Shown here piece by piece: positions 31,031 to 42,063 of a stretch of 64,000 bases of DNA; the first letter of the stretch is position 1; every line of letters begins with the position of its first letter. Made by a program: the position numbers and the translations under genes. This DNA comes from Axinella damicornis (Eukaryota; Porifera; Demospongiae; Axinellida; Axinellidae): NCBI GenBank assembly GCA_963931865.1, contig OZ007518.1, positions 2,579,994 through 2,643,993 on the forward strand, written 5' to 3'. The notes beneath the pieces were generated by a model that was not told where the DNA came from, searched no databases, and worked only from the letters and a program-made list of their open reading frames with translations.

Positions 31031-31840
31031 ATGATATCCGTTCTGTATCTGAATCGGAGTTGATGCATGTGCCTAGCCTAGCTGTCTAAATCACTTTATG
31101 TTGCAAATACTAGCCTTGTTCAAAGGCCTTCGAATTCATCGGGCACCGCCCCCCGGCCCGGCGCGCTGGCCGGCCGCGCGCCCGTGGGATAGTGCTGTGT
31201 TTGATTGCCACATTTCTGAGGTTGGGTTCTTGGAGCAAGGTCTCTGAAGAAGAAGCTCAGAGCATTCTGCTCGGAGTAAAGCCGGAGAACAAGGCAGCAG
31301 AATAGGAGTAGGCTCGTGGGAGAGTGTGTACACTAGTACTGGATGCATGTTGACAATAGAATTCAGCATGCCTGAAGGATTCGATTGATCTGTTGCAACG
31401 TATCATTCAGAGAGTCTCTCTTTGTCTGTATACGCAATCACTACATGAAATTATGTTTGTAGGTATGTGAATTTTGGCCTGTGTGGAAGCATGGGGGGAT
31501 CAAGTGATTATTTCACGTCCTATGATTATTGTTTGTGGGGAAGCTTTGCGAATGATGGAAGTCGCTAATCTTGTCCTACTGATCTTAGGGACCACAGTCC
31601 AATTCTTAGCTGATATATGGGCCTTGACTGGAGCCTCTACATGTACTAGGCCAGTGAGAGGGCTGCTTCTATGGACAGAAGTGCATCAACCAATTTTCTA
31701 TACCAACCATAAGAAACAGCGCAATCAAGAACTCGATCTTAGACTAGTAGTATTACGGGATCGCTCATGACGGCTTTTGCAGTCATTGGTTGTATAATGC
31801 ATGCATGAGCAAACATAATATTTGCTGTCACTGCATGTGA
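31031..31840. other. 5' flank of T1 and YLPM1-like exon fragment
   Basis: GC-rich stretch at 31140-31190 (CGCGCTGGCCGGCCGCGCGC) also occurs at 59815-59860 and may be part of the T1/T5 promoter. The exon fragment is described separately. 31540-31840 shows no gene. Confidence 0.5.
31219..31520 (+). pseudogene. Decayed copy of the YLPM1-like last exon and 3' flank
   Basis: GAGGTTGGGTTC...TGGAGCAAGGTCTCTG...AACAAGGCAGCAGAATAG matches 1476-1552, but 14 bases after GGGTTC are deleted, which breaks the frame. Similarity continues into the 3' flank (CTGTTGCAACGTATCATT, then TGAATTTTGGCCTGTGTGGA). The upstream exon is absent. Confidence 0.75.
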
Positions 31841-32595
31841 CACCTGCATGTGACATCCGCTGTCCCTGCATGTGACACCCACCTGTCCCTGCATGTGACA
31901 CCTGCATGTGACATCCGCTGTCCCTGCATGTGACACCCACCTGTCCCTGCATGTGACACCTGCATGTGACATCCGCTGTCCCTGCATGTGACACCCACCT
32001 GTCCCTGCATGTGACACCTGCATGTGACATCCGCTGTCCCTGCATGTGACACCCACCTGTCCCTGCATGTGACACCTGCATGTGACATCCGCTGTCCCTG
32101 CATGTGACACCCACCTGTCCCTGCATGTGACATCCGCTGTCCCTGCATGTGACACCCACCTGTCCCTGCATGTGACACCTGCATGTGACATCCGCTGTCC
32201 CTGCATGTGACACCCACCTGTCCCTGCATGTGACACCTGCATGTGACATCCGCTGTCCCTGCATGTGACACCCACCTGTCCCTGCATGTGACACCTGCAT
32301 GTGACATCCGCTGTCCCTGCATGTGACACCCACCTGTCCCTGCATGTGACACCTGCATGTGACATCCGCTGTCCCTGCATGTGACACCCACCTGTCCCTG
32401 CATGTGACACCTGCATGTGACATCCGCTGTCCCTGCATGTGACACCCACCTGTCCCTGCATGTGACACCTGCATGTGACATCCGCTGTCCCTGCATGTGA
32501 CACCCACCTGTCCCTGCATGTGACACCCACCAGTCCATGCATGTGACACCCACCTGTCCCTGCATGTGACACCCACCTGTCCCTGCGCATGTGAC
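31841..32595. repeat. 58-bp minisatellite
   Basis: About a dozen copies of a 58-bp unit made of CACCTGCATGTGACATCCGC, TGTCCCTGCATGTGACACCC and ACCTGTCCCTGCATGTGA. Each unit contains three GCATGTGACA subrepeats. One unit near 32128 lacks the CACCTGCATGTGA subrepeat, and the right end shifts to a shorter TGTCCCTGCATGTGACACCCACC unit. All three minus-strand frames are open because neither subunit supplies a stop. Confidence 0.95.
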
Positions 32596-33026
32596 GCCCA
32601 CCGTCCCATGCACCCTTTCTGCTAACACAGCATATACCTCAATCCCCAAGTTATTATTCTGCAGGGGGCGACAACATCTCTGTAAGTAAACTTCAATGAT
32701 TACTATGTTGACTCCATGCACTTTTGTGGTATGAGGATATGGATTCACAGTCATGCAATTGAAGCGACTGCAACATGTGGAGGTCAGCATTAGGATAGAT
32801 AGCTACTGATTATAATAATGGTATATAAAAATTATAATGTTGTACTAAATTCTATAGACAAGGTAGAACTACTATAACAAACAATGCTAGCTACATTCTT
32901 GGCAATAACCAGTGGTGATCTAATTCTATGGACAAGGTATAGAGCTAACAAACAATACTATAGCTACATTTTTGTTGAAAAGCAGCAAAATTATTCTCCA
33001 CCACAACTGTCATGCATGTTTACTAA
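32596..33026. other. 3' flank of ZNFX1 copy 1
   Basis: AT-rich, with small direct repeats around GATCTAATTCTATGGACAAGGT (two copies near 32855 and 32915). Similar sequence follows ZNFX1 copy 2 at 60410-60600. No gene. Confidence 0.5.
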
Positions 33027-36000
33027 CTACAAATTTGCGATCCGTCTGAGTTCATCAGGGTCATAATTTGCTATGTCTACAGCAGTTGACCAAGCATCTC
33101 GCTGTGAACCATCCATTTCAGGTGCATGAAAATTATCTGTACGTAGTCGGTGACTTTGACCGCCAATAGTTGCACCACATTCAGGACACAGCCCTTCCTC
33201 CGTTGCCCCACCACACTGGCCAATCTGGTAGATATGTCCATTGGTGCACTTGTACCAAGACCCAGGCTTGGCTTGTAAGGCTTTGATGATCATTTGCTTT
33301 TCTTGGAAGCTAGGTCCCTCGATACCTGGGTTTCTTTCCGTCAGTGCCTTTAACTCGTAGCTCTTGAAGTTGTACGCTGTGTCAGTCATCTTCTCAACCT
33401 GTTGTCCATTAGCTTCAAACTTCTGTAACAGGTCTTCTAGAATCTGTTGATCACCTTGGCTCATTGTTAGCCCCTTTTTTATGGTCTTGGTCTGTATCAC
33501 ATACACTTTCACCAAGAGTAGGATTCTTCGTTGTTCAGCCAGGATATCAGTTCTCATTTGGTCTGTCAGAGTTAGCCACTGCTTCCTCCTTCTTATCTTT
33601 AGCCATTCAATAAAATCTTTAGCCTGATAGCACAGGGTAGTTGATTTCTTCTTCAGGCAATTTAGCCTTTCAGTTGTACCTTGATCGGTATAGAGTGATT
33701 TTCCCATGAGTGCTTCTGGGGAGGCCTTCTGCATTTTTTCTGCAGCACTGAGGACGAGGTACTCATTTTGTAGCCTGTAGTCATTGAGATATTCAAGTGA
33801 TGTTAAATAGAAGTCACGTTCTCTGGTAATAAGTGGAGAGTTTGATGCCATTCTTCCAAGTTCCTGTTTTAGTAGTTCTCGTTTATCCCCATCAAGTGCG
33901 TAAAATTCTTTTTTCTTTATTTCGTTCATATCCTGTCTAGTTTTCTTGGCAATTTTGGCATAGCGAAGGGTCATGAAAACCGGAGTCATGCAAATAGGGC
34001 AGGTTGGCCATTGTACCTTTGTCTCTTCCCTTTCCATCCATTTATCAAGGGATTCTACTTCAAAGATATGCTCACAGTCAACCAGCTGAATGAATCTGGT
34101 TTGTTCATCGTCTGGTTCCTCAGTTCCAAACATAATGGGCACAAGTTCATTGAAGTTTTCTTTGTTGCAAACACGGCAGACTTTTGGGCAGATTTCACCA
34201 CAAAGTCCGACACATTTGTGACTGCATTTCAGTAATAGAGGGCAGGGTTCGTTGCATGTGGGGCGGTCACACATTTCACCACAAAGCTGTGTGCACTTAT
34301 AATGGGGGCATATCCATTCACACGCATGGGGACATTCCTTGCATGGAGCACTGCATTTATGCCCACAAGGTGCATGTGGGCAGGTGAATGGACACTCTTT
34401 ATCACATGGGGGGCAATTAACGGCACAGTTTGCAGGGCACAGGTGGCCACAGAGAAGGGGACGATCACATCTCTCCTGGCATGGAGAATGCAGGCGACCC
34501 TGCCGACATTGGCCACACTCTCCTTTGCAGCAATGCCCACACTCAAGTATCTTCCCACAGGGGTGTTTGCATTTTCGTAACAGTTTTGTGTACTTCTCTT
34601 TGGTTATATAGCACTCTGCCTGTCCCCTGTGGCCACATGGCCAATCACACTCAATCAACATTTGACACTCTCTTGTACATATTTCACCACACTTTCTCTT
34701 GCACCGGTGGCCACAGGGTAGGTCCTTGAGGCATTCTTCTTGACATACAAACTCAGAGGGATCCTTGTAGCAGGGAACCTGCTGCTTGTGTTTGCAACTA
34801 GGTATCATCTTCTCAACAAGTTCTTTACATTTGCCACACTCGTCGTGGCATAGAAGTTTACATCTGTGCAGGTCAGCTTGGCAACGTTTTGGACAAGGTT
34901 CCATGCATGGATTTGTGTGTCGGGTCTCATCTGGGTGACAAAAACTGGGGCAAACATGATTGCATCCAAGACGGCATTTGCATTTCTCTGTGCACCCTCC
35001 ATCTGGAATGCAGTCAAAATCGCTGGAAGTGGATACTTCTGTGATGCGTTTGTGTCTTGTACACTGCAGTGGCAAGCTCAAGCTTATAAGCTGCTTTGCT
35101 TTGAGGTCACTGATGATAGACTCCCAGAGCTTTGAACATTTTTGAAACAGTGAAAAGTTTCCAATACAAAAGAGACCCTGCTTGGCCCTTGACAGAGCTA
35201 CACAAACACGATTGTCATCTCTCACAAACCCTGCTTTATTAGCAGCATTACTGCGAACGAGAGAGAGCAAGATAATCTCATTTTCCTCTCCTTGGTAACT
35301 ATCAACTGGTGTTATACACACATTACCGATTCCAGCTTCATTGAAGGCCTTTCGTAACATGAACATCTGGCCAGTATATGGTGTTAGGGTGGTGATTTCC
35401 TCTGGTCTGTAGCCCTGTTGAAGGAGGTACGAACAGAGACGAGCTAAGAAAGTAGCTTCATGATAATTGGTAGGACTCTGGAGGTCGGATTCAAGTGTTT
35501 CTGGTTGATCGTGGTCAACAAAATATAAGTTGTGCTTCATACCTTTGATGTGTGGATAAACTTTAGTACTGTCAGCGTCTTTAAGAGATCCACCATATAT
35601 CTTAGATGAAACGATTTCTGATATTTCTGGTCTCATTCTGTGCTGAACCTCAAGGGTTACACAGGGAAGGTCATTGGTGACTAAACGCTCAAACAGAGAA
35701 ACATCAAGATGGTAGTTTCGTGCCAGAATATAAGAATTTGGTTTGGGACGTAGTTGTCTGTGGTCTCCAATGAGTATGAGATGCTGTGTGTGTTGAGTGA
35801 GGGTGGAGAGCGCGTGAGCCTCCAAGACTTCTGCTGCTTCTTCAATGATGACAATTTTGGCTGCAACCTGTGACAAGACACTGTTGTACTTGGCAGCACC
35901 AGTGGTTGTCAGGCCAATTACATCAGCTTGCCGTAAGTACTGTACCATAATGAGCTCCCTCTCCTTTTCATAATGTGCTTGGCATCGTTCCCTCCGTTGT

Positions 36001-38840
36001 AATTCAGTCTGCAGCCCTTCTTTCAGATCTCTGAGGAAATGTTTAAACAGTTGCAAACGGATGAACGGTTCTACCTGATGAATTTCATCAGCACTAATAC
36101 AACATGCTCTTCGAATTGATAGGGGCTCTACAGTCCCAAATATCCTTACAAACTTTTCGATTGCATCTCTGCCAAGCATTCTCAGAATCACATAGCTCTC
36201 TGATTCATCCTCTTCATCGGCTAGGATTCTTCGCTCATCTTCAATTGCTTTGCAGGGCAAGTAAAAGTCACGTTCATAACAAGTGGGATTTTGAAGATAT
36301 TCATAGATTCTGTCCCCAAAGTCCTGACTAAGCCAAGCTGCCAGAGACGTAGAATTTCCATTCAGGGCACTGAGCTTGACAATATTGCAACAGTACTCCA
36401 GCTCACCTATTACCTGATTAGCAAGAAAGGTGCAGTAAAGCCTGCAGTTCTCAAGGTTGAATTTCCCGTCCAGGAACTCACCGAGTGCTACAATCCTTTG
36501 ACTCAGTTTCTGGATGCTTAGCTGTGAGGAGCAATAGATCCCCAACATGCGACATCTTCGATTGACATCAGAACGGACATTATACCTTTCAACCTTTTCA
36601 CTCTTGCAACGACCACCGATTCTTCTGATTAGAAAGTTCATGTTGATGACTCCTTCCAGGAACTGGTCTAGAGCATGATTTGTGTAGCAGACCACAACTA
36701 TTGGAGTTTTTTCTTGGGTGGACCAAACTTGGCGATTCCGGAGCAGTGTTTCAACTACTTTTAACCCAATGTAGGTTTTCCCTGTTCCTGGTGGACCTTG
36801 AATGATGGCTAGCTCTCTTGTTAGTGCAGCATGAAGCGCCCTTTTTTGAGAGCTATCAAGCAGTGGAGCTTGCAATTCATCCCATGCAGTTTCATCCAGG
36901 ATGTTAGTACCACATGGCGGCCTAAGGTGCGGTGGAGTCACACTGCCATCATTGGTTATACCTTCCAAGTCCATCAGTACACGTGTATCCCCATTCAGAT
37001 CTTCTTGTTTGCAACGCAGATACAATGGAAGTTGAATTTGAGTACTGCAGCTCACTAAATAGTTTGAAAATGGCAGAAGATGTGGTTTCATGTTCATGTT
37101 ATGCAAGCGCTTGAGAACTGGAGCATATGCTGCATAGTAGCCAGGGGTATCAATCATTTGGTATACAGCCGTTGGTCGTGGATAGACCAAGGAACTATCA
37201 AGCCCATTCTCAAGCTTGATTGTCACTCTTCCCCTGCTGAGCTCTTCTGTGTCTCTTTCAGCCACAGTTGCAAATATTACATCAGAGAAATTGTCCTCTG
37301 ATAAGCAAAGTAGGGAACCGAAGGTGAGTCTTTTGCTAAATTTCCAGTTCACATTCTTGCAACCTGGAAATTCAAAGGATATTTTAAATGCAATCCCCTC
37401 TGAAAGGAGTACGCTGCCATGGTTGAATCGAACATTCTCATAAATCTTGACGTCATGGCAATCTTCATTTTCTTCCTGAATTTTGTGGAGGGCACAACGA
37501 AGTGGGTGAATGAAATCTTCCCTTAGGAGATGATACTGAACTACCAGGTATTCATGAGTAGATCTGTAGTCCCCCTTCACAACGTTCTTGACAAGGTCTA
37601 GAGGAAGGGTTGTTTCCTTCAACTCCTCTGGAGTAGGTAAGGCTGTATTATTTGAAATTTGTTTGTTCTGATACGCATCACTTGCGAGTTGATACAATCT
37701 GTCTCTTATTTTATCTCTTTCTTCCACCAGCTGTATAGCTTTCTCATTTAGCTCCCGGAAGCAAATTTCTTGGTTTGCTAACTGCTTCACGGAACCACTG
37801 AATACATCAATTGGGAGGTGCATGGAAGACGATTGAAACGTTCGCAGCAATTGCTTGAAGAGGAAGTGAAGGTCATTAAGAAAGCTGACAAAAGTGTTTC
37901 TCTTGATACTGGATCCTTCCTGGGGCATTTGAGAAAGGATGGTAGCAAGACCAGAACAAAAGGCTCCGTTTTCTCGTGCAGAGCTCAAAACCTCAAAGAC
38001 AATGCGGTTCACCCGATTTGTAACTTTCACAGGCTCTTTAATGCTGGAGAGCTGACTCAATATTTTTATGAAACCTCCCATCTTCAGAATATCAGAGCAG
38101 TCCTGAACTGATCTTACAAAGTCCAAGAACTGTTCACTTCTGCGACATACCTGTTCCAACTGAAGTGACGGTTTAAGCTTGGCAACTTCATGAAGCCACT
38201 GAGGATCAGAGAAAGGGAGCCAATCTAAGGCTGTGACCTGGTATCGTGGTGGCATGATGGGCTTTGTATTCTGTCTTAGTTTGACTCGTGCTTGTACATT
38301 TGCCCTTGGAAGGCACTTACCAGGTGGAATATACAATCCAGGTTCCTCTCTTCGTACTTTCATAGGAGGTCCATCCTTTTCAGTTTCTGCGGCAGTTCTT
38401 GTTTTCATAGGATGCTTACCTGTCTGCTGATGTGCACAGGGGTCTGATGAGCGTTTCCTTTGTTTGATGAACTCCCGAAAGTCGAAGGGCTTTTTATCCC
38501 TGGATTGGTAGTTGCTCTCACGTTTTCCCTCGGAAGGCTCTATTTGTTGAGGTTCATAATATTTTGAAGTTCCTTGACTACAGCTGGCAGTTCTAGCCCT
38601 AGTTGTGTTTGTTAATTGCAAATTGGGCTCATGATCACTTGAATGCTGAGGTCTACAGGGATTCCAGACTGAGGAACGTTTACTTCGTTCGTGTTCGATA
38701 ATTTCTCGCAAGTCACGATCTGATGATGAACTTTCGTGAACTTTCTTTGGAGGTGGTGCCCTTTCCTTACCACTGAGTTTCTCATTGGGTGGGTGACTTG
38801 GGAAACTTGGGTGACTTCCTTTCCTCTTTCGAGAACTCAT
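33027..38840 (-). CDS. ZNFX1-type SF1 helicase / NFX1 zinc-finger protein, copy 1 (1937 aa)
   Basis: ZNFX1 is an RNA-binding superfamily 1 helicase; in mammals it senses viral RNA at mitochondria and in nematodes it acts in small-RNA inheritance (family knowledge). Human ZNFX1 is about 1918 aa, close to this single-exon 1937. Features by approximate residue: basic low-complexity N-terminus (MSSRKRKGSH); armadillo-like helical region about 220-400; helicase motif I GPPGTGKT near 681; CYTNHALDQFL; motif II EEAAE near 1000; GDHRQLRP; HRMRPEIS; VDSYQGEENEI; motif VI VCVALSRAK near 1209; Cys/His-rich NFX1-type zinc fingers about 1280-1570; a RING-like CPIC region near 1615; and a C-terminal RZ-type finger (CTNGHIYQIGQCGG...CPECGA) near 1865-1900. 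All catalytic motifs look intact. Upstream neighbours are TRAF-like genes on the same strand. Confidence 0.93.
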   Translation of the reverse strand: MSSRKRKGSHPSFPSHPPNEKLSGKERAPPPKKVHESSSSDRDLREIIEHERSKRSSVWNPCRPQHSSDHEPNLQLTNTTRARTASCSQGTSKYYEPQQIEPSEGKRESNYQSRDKKPFDFREFIKQRKRSSDPCAHQQTGKHPMKTRTAAETEKDGPPMKVRREEPGLYIPPGKCLPRANVQARVKLRQNTKPIMPPRYQVTALDWLPFSDPQWLHEVAKLKPSLQLEQVCRRSEQFLDFVRSVQDCSDILKMGGFIKILSQLSSIKEPVKVTNRVNRIVFEVLSSARENGAFCSGLATILSQMPQEGSSIKRNTFVSFLNDLHFLFKQLLRTFQSSSMHLPIDVFSGSVKQLANQEICFRELNEKAIQLVEERDKIRDRLYQLASDAYQNKQISNNTALPTPEELKETTLPLDLVKNVVKGDYRSTHEYLVVQYHLLREDFIHPLRCALHKIQEENEDCHDVKIYENVRFNHGSVLLSEGIAFKISFEFPGCKNVNWKFSKRLTFGSLLCLSEDNFSDVIFATVAERDTEELSRGRVTIKLENGLDSSLVYPRPTAVYQMIDTPGYYAAYAPVLKRLHNMNMKPHLLPFSNYLVSCSTQIQLPLYLRCKQEDLNGDTRVLMDLEGITNDGSVTPPHLRPPCGTNILDETAWDELQAPLLDSSQKRALHAALTRELAIIQGPPGTGKTYIGLKVVETLLRNRQVWSTQEKTPIVVVCYTNHALDQFLEGVINMNFLIRRIGGRCKSEKVERYNVRSDVNRRCRMLGIYCSSQLSIQKLSQRIVALGEFLDGKFNLENCRLYCTFLANQVIGELEYCCNIVKLSALNGNSTSLAAWLSQDFGDRIYEYLQNPTCYERDFYLPCKAIEDERRILADEEDESESYVILRMLGRDAIEKFVRIFGTVEPLSIRRACCISADEIHQVEPFIRLQLFKHFLRDLKEGLQTELQRRERCQAHYEKERELIMVQYLRQADVIGLTTTGAAKYNSVLSQVAAKIVIIEEAAEVLEAHALSTLTQHTQHLILIGDHRQLRPKPNSYILARNYHLDVSLFERLVTNDLPCVTLEVQHRMRPEISEIVSSKIYGGSLKDADSTKVYPHIKGMKHNLYFVDHDQPETLESDLQSPTNYHEATFLARLCSYLLQQGYRPEEITTLTPYTGQMFMLRKAFNEAGIGNVCITPVDSYQGEENEIILLSLVRSNAANKAGFVRDDNRVCVALSRAKQGLFCIGNFSLFQKCSKLWESIISDLKAKQLISLSLPLQCTRHKRITEVSTSSDFDCIPDGGCTEKCKCRLGCNHVCPSFCHPDETRHTNPCMEPCPKRCQADLHRCKLLCHDECGKCKELVEKMIPSCKHKQQVPCYKDPSEFVCQEECLKDLPCGHRCKRKCGEICTRECQMLIECDWPCGHRGQAECYITKEKYTKLLRKCKHPCGKILECGHCCKGECGQCRQGRLHSPCQERCDRPLLCGHLCPANCAVNCPPCDKECPFTCPHAPCGHKCSAPCKECPHACEWICPHYKCTQLCGEMCDRPTCNEPCPLLLKCSHKCVGLCGEICPKVCRVCNKENFNELVPIMFGTEEPDDEQTRFIQLVDCEHIFEVESLDKWMEREETKVQWPTCPICMTPVFMTLRYAKIAKKTRQDMNEIKKKEFYALDGDKRELLKQELGRMASNSPLITRERDFYLTSLEYLNDYRLQNEYLVLSAAEKMQKASPEALMGKSLYTDQGTTERLNCLKKKSTTLCYQAKDFIEWLKIRRRKQWLTLTDQMRTDILAEQRRILLLVKVYVIQTKTIKKGLTMSQGDQQILEDLLQKFEANGQQVEKMTDTAYNFKSYELKALTERNPGIEGPSFQEKQMIIKALQAKPGSWYKCTNGHIYQIGQCGGATEEGLCPECGATIGGQSHRLRTDNFHAPEMDGSQRDAWSTAVDIANYDPDELRRIANL

Positions 38841-40569
38841 GATAATCAGATTGGAGATAATTCCATGGCCATCATATCTGGAAGTCGGCAGCTAACTATA
38901 ATTATAGTTCAAGTGTATTACCTGTTACGTCTGAGACTCACTGGTGTTTCTGGAAACTTGATTAGTGATTGGGATTCATAACCTACTGGAAAATATAAAC
39001 ATTGCAACTTCCTCATACTCCAAATTCCTTGGTGCGATTGTAATATTCATTGCCACCATATATATGCACAAGAATGTTATGTTGTTGTCACATGACTTAA
39101 TGTTACCAAAGGGTACATAATTCTGACAACCTATTACCGTCAGGTATCCCAGCTTCAACAAATATTACTTATTTTCGTTGCCACGTTCACTATGGTTGGA
39201 ACTAGGAGTGTATTGCACATGTAGTTACCCATTCTTGTTTGGGCTCACACTTTCGAAGTGTGCATGGCTTTTATGCATGCCTATAGGCCTCCATTATCAC
39301 TTCAATGAACATAATTATTTTACCTTTCACCAAAAGTTAGCCAAATGAGGCGAATTTATTCTTTCACGGGATTAATTGGACACTTGCAAAGACAAGAGGG
39401 TATAAACTATGAACTTTCAGAGAAAATACTGATCCTGATTCTTGATCTATAGAGTGGATTACCGATTGTCGGACACCATTGATCACCGGACTGCGATCAA
39501 ACTGTGCTTGCGAACTACAGCGGGTTAACCGGTACGATATAACGCAAGTTGACCGTTTATTACTGTCCGAAAAATGATTACGGTTTTGGTCTGTCCACAA
39601 TCAAAACTTGGGAGTAGAAGAGCCACCTATGCTACGTTGGCTATACTCAGTTCTCCAGGAGGCGTAGCAACTGCTTTTCTTGTAGCAGACGCGTAGGTGT
39701 CCGAAGCCATTTAGAGGCCAAGTGCCGACGAACGAACAATGCTTCCGAGCGCGCAACATAAAGCCAAAACACCAAAACTATTATGCCTACGAAAAATGCT
39801 CTTTGCAAAAAAGCCCATGGACGGTAGTCAATGCATCGCGTTGGTGTACCCTGGTTGGTGAAATTAAGTGCCGGATATTCGTTGCTTATTCCACATAGGC
39901 TATAGCAGCATCATGTAATCGCAAAAGTTAGCTGTGGAAAGTAGCCAGCTAGCTAGCTAGCAACGACTCTGCACATAGCTAACTTACTCGTATCAGTCAG
40001 GGCGCACCTCCGGCTCGGGCATGTAGCGGCTATAGGAAGGCGGCGCCACTGCTTGTGAAGACGCGTTCTTGGGTAGGTTCTCTGCAGTGCACCCCGTCAA
40101 GTATCTTCACTTTGGTCGGCTCCGGTCCAGTATGTACTCGGGCCGCTTGCCTTTTAACTGTTTGTTGACCACCGGAAGTAAAAATAATTAGTACTTTGCA
40201 GCTCAGACACGGCACGTGCAACGGTCCAAACTGCCCAGCTCCTCCTCAGGTTTTTACCGGAAATGTGCTGGGGAGTAGTTTGCAACTATAGGGAGTGTAC
40301 TACATGTGGACCGGACGGTACGTGGACTCAATACTGGACTTGATAACCGAGACTTACTACTTAAACTCAGAGTTGTTGAAAAGGCTGATAAGTGTTGTAC
40401 TATCAGTTGTTGCAAGAGGTGGCATGTGGAAACTACAATTACGTAATGGTGCATAACAGTAATAGTATAGGAGAATGCACACACACGTGACACATGCACA
40501 GTCAACAAAAAGTAAAAGTGCTTTCAGTAGCAGTCTATAGGCAAATATAAGTGCGGTGGCATTTTGGAA
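38841..40569. other. Intergenic: 5' region of ZNFX1 copy 1 and 3' region of T2
   Basis: No gene is supported. The ZNFX1 promoter is expected at about 38850-39100 but no TATA or initiator could be fixed. GCTAGCTAGCTAGC repeats occur at 39945-39962, as elsewhere in the window. Confidence 0.4.
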
Positions 40570-42063
40570 CTATTTATATACATTCAAGTAAAGTCTGAAA
40601 CGAAGTGTGTCATCCTTTACATACAGTGTGTTCTTCAGAGTATTGAATTGTAGGTCAGCACCAGTTGCAAGTGTTTCCTTAATCGAAGTCCAACCTTCTC
40701 TATCAAATTTACGGAGCTTTTCTGTAACAACTGTCAAGTGATGCCCATGGTCTCCCAGCTGGTTTAGAATCAGTAGCTGAACTGTGACATTGATGGGCCA
40801 CTGCAAACAGTCATCATTATGACCCGTGAGTAAAGAGAAATAGCCGCGTAGTTCACCATTTTGAAAGATATCAATATTGAAATCAAACTTGTACTGCTGA
40901 CAACAAAATGGATCACTAACACACTCATAATAATGAGGCGAACCTTGTGGAGTATTGTTGGGTTTTCTTCTTTTTGCACTGTAGGCAGCAATAACTAAAT
41001 CTTGGTGAACCTGTCGTTCAGTTTCATCATGAAGCCGTTGTTTGGGAACGTGGTCCTGCCATCCGTTCATGCACTTCCCAAGCTGCTCTTTCATTTGTTT
41101 GTCTCGTGCTTTAAATTCTGTTTGGAGGACAACAATTTTTTGCCCATAGGTAAACACCTTTTGGTTAAGTTCTTCAAGTTGCTTGCCAGTTTGCATTCCT
41201 TGCTGTTGCAGCTGTCCCTGTAGCTTTCTGTTCTGTTCCATTAGATTGGCTATTTGGTGGTCTTTTGCAGCCAGCTTCTCATCTTTCTTGACCAACTGCC
41301 GGTCCTTCTCAGCCAACTGCTGGTCTTTCTCAGCCATCTGCTGGTTGAGTTCCCTGGTCAGACTGAGGTTGAAGAGGGACATGTACCGCAGGTGACGCTG
41401 GGCTCCCTCCTCCATGTGATGTGCTAGGTCACGTTGAGGAACACTCTCCTGGCAGCCAAATTTTGCAAATTCGCACTGCACCAACTGCAGTGGGCACTTC
41501 TTCAAATGCTTCTGCACATTGCAGCGAGGTATATTGCCAATCTCACACTGGTTGGGACACGGTTCTGGGTACTTCGTACAGAGAGGCAAGTGATTGTTTG
41601 TGCCAACTTCGTAGGTGCATTTGAAGCCACAGAAACGACATGTCCATGGACGCCTTGGACAGGACATAGCATGTTGGTCAACGCTGCCTACATCACCCAC
41701 CCACCCACATCCACTTTCCTTATTTGGGCAACGTACTTTCAATTCATTTACCTTTCGCTTGTAGAATTTATCTGGCACAGTCGTGAGATTAGGTTCATTG
41801 CACATGGGACACGGTTTCCTATCCCTCTGCAGCCTTGTGGCGGCCTCAAGCGAAAGGTGTTGGCCGCAACATGTAGTTTGGTGTGGGTCTCGTAGCAGTT
41901 CGAGGGTTACGGGACACAGGTGATCTTGCGATGGTTTTTCGACAAAGTCGTACTCGCTTTCACGAGGTTGGGAGATTTGTGCGCTCGTTGGCGTTTCTTG
42001 TTTATCGGACGGATCGTCTTCGGTGAGATTTTCAGCGCAGCAGTGCTTGGGACGAGACGCCAT
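40570..42063 (-). CDS. TRAF-like protein T2 with RING (497 aa)
   Basis: Full-length member of the TRAF-like group. The ATG at 42063 (MASRPKHCC) is preferred to the in-frame ATG 36 bases upstream because T1, T3 and T5 start at the equivalent codon. Approximate residues: RING about 50-88 (CPVTLELL, TTCCGQHLS, CPMC), which would give ubiquitin E3 activity; zf-TRAF repeats about 105-225 (VRCPNKESGCGW, CPRRPWTCRFCGFKC, CPLQLVQCEFAKFGC); coiled coil about 235-345 (AEKDQQLAEKDRQL); MATH domain about 355-497 (FNIDIFQNGELRGYFSLL, LQWPINVTVQLLILNQL). Order RING/zf-TRAF/coiled coil/MATH matches TRAF4-like proteins. No introns. Duplicated with flanks as T3. Confidence 0.9.
   Translation of the reverse strand: MASRPKHCCAENLTEDDPSDKQETPTSAQISQPRESEYDFVEKPSQDHLCPVTLELLRDPHQTTCCGQHLSLEAATRLQRDRKPCPMCNEPNLTTVPDKFYKRKVNELKVRCPNKESGCGWVGDVGSVDQHAMSCPRRPWTCRFCGFKCTYEVGTNNHLPLCTKYPEPCPNQCEIGNIPRCNVQKHLKKCPLQLVQCEFAKFGCQESVPQRDLAHHMEEGAQRHLRYMSLFNLSLTRELNQQMAEKDQQLAEKDRQLVKKDEKLAAKDHQIANLMEQNRKLQGQLQQQGMQTGKQLEELNQKVFTYGQKIVVLQTEFKARDKQMKEQLGKCMNGWQDHVPKQRLHDETERQVHQDLVIAAYSAKRRKPNNTPQGSPHYYECVSDPFCCQQYKFDFNIDIFQNGELRGYFSLLTGHNDDCLQWPINVTVQLLILNQLGDHGHHLTVVTEKLRKFDREGWTSIKETLATGADLQFNTLKNTLYVKDDTLRFRLYLNVYK

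Noticed and set aside
30578..31063. Hydrophobic plus-strand ORF rich in LLVFLSQ repeats, and its twin at 59254-59748
   Set aside because: Antisense of the TRAF-like coiled-coil heptads; the membrane-like look is an artefact of reading CTGGTCTTTCTC repeats.
31725..32790. Three overlapping minus-strand ORFs of 283-320 codons
   Set aside because: They are one minisatellite read in three frames (period 58, no stop codon in the unit). No start context, domain or non-repeat coding sequence.
34229..34558. Cysteine-poor minus-strand ORF and other frames inside the ZNFX1 zinc-finger block
   Set aside because: Alternative-frame shadows of the ZNFX1 coding sequence, duplicated only because the gene is.
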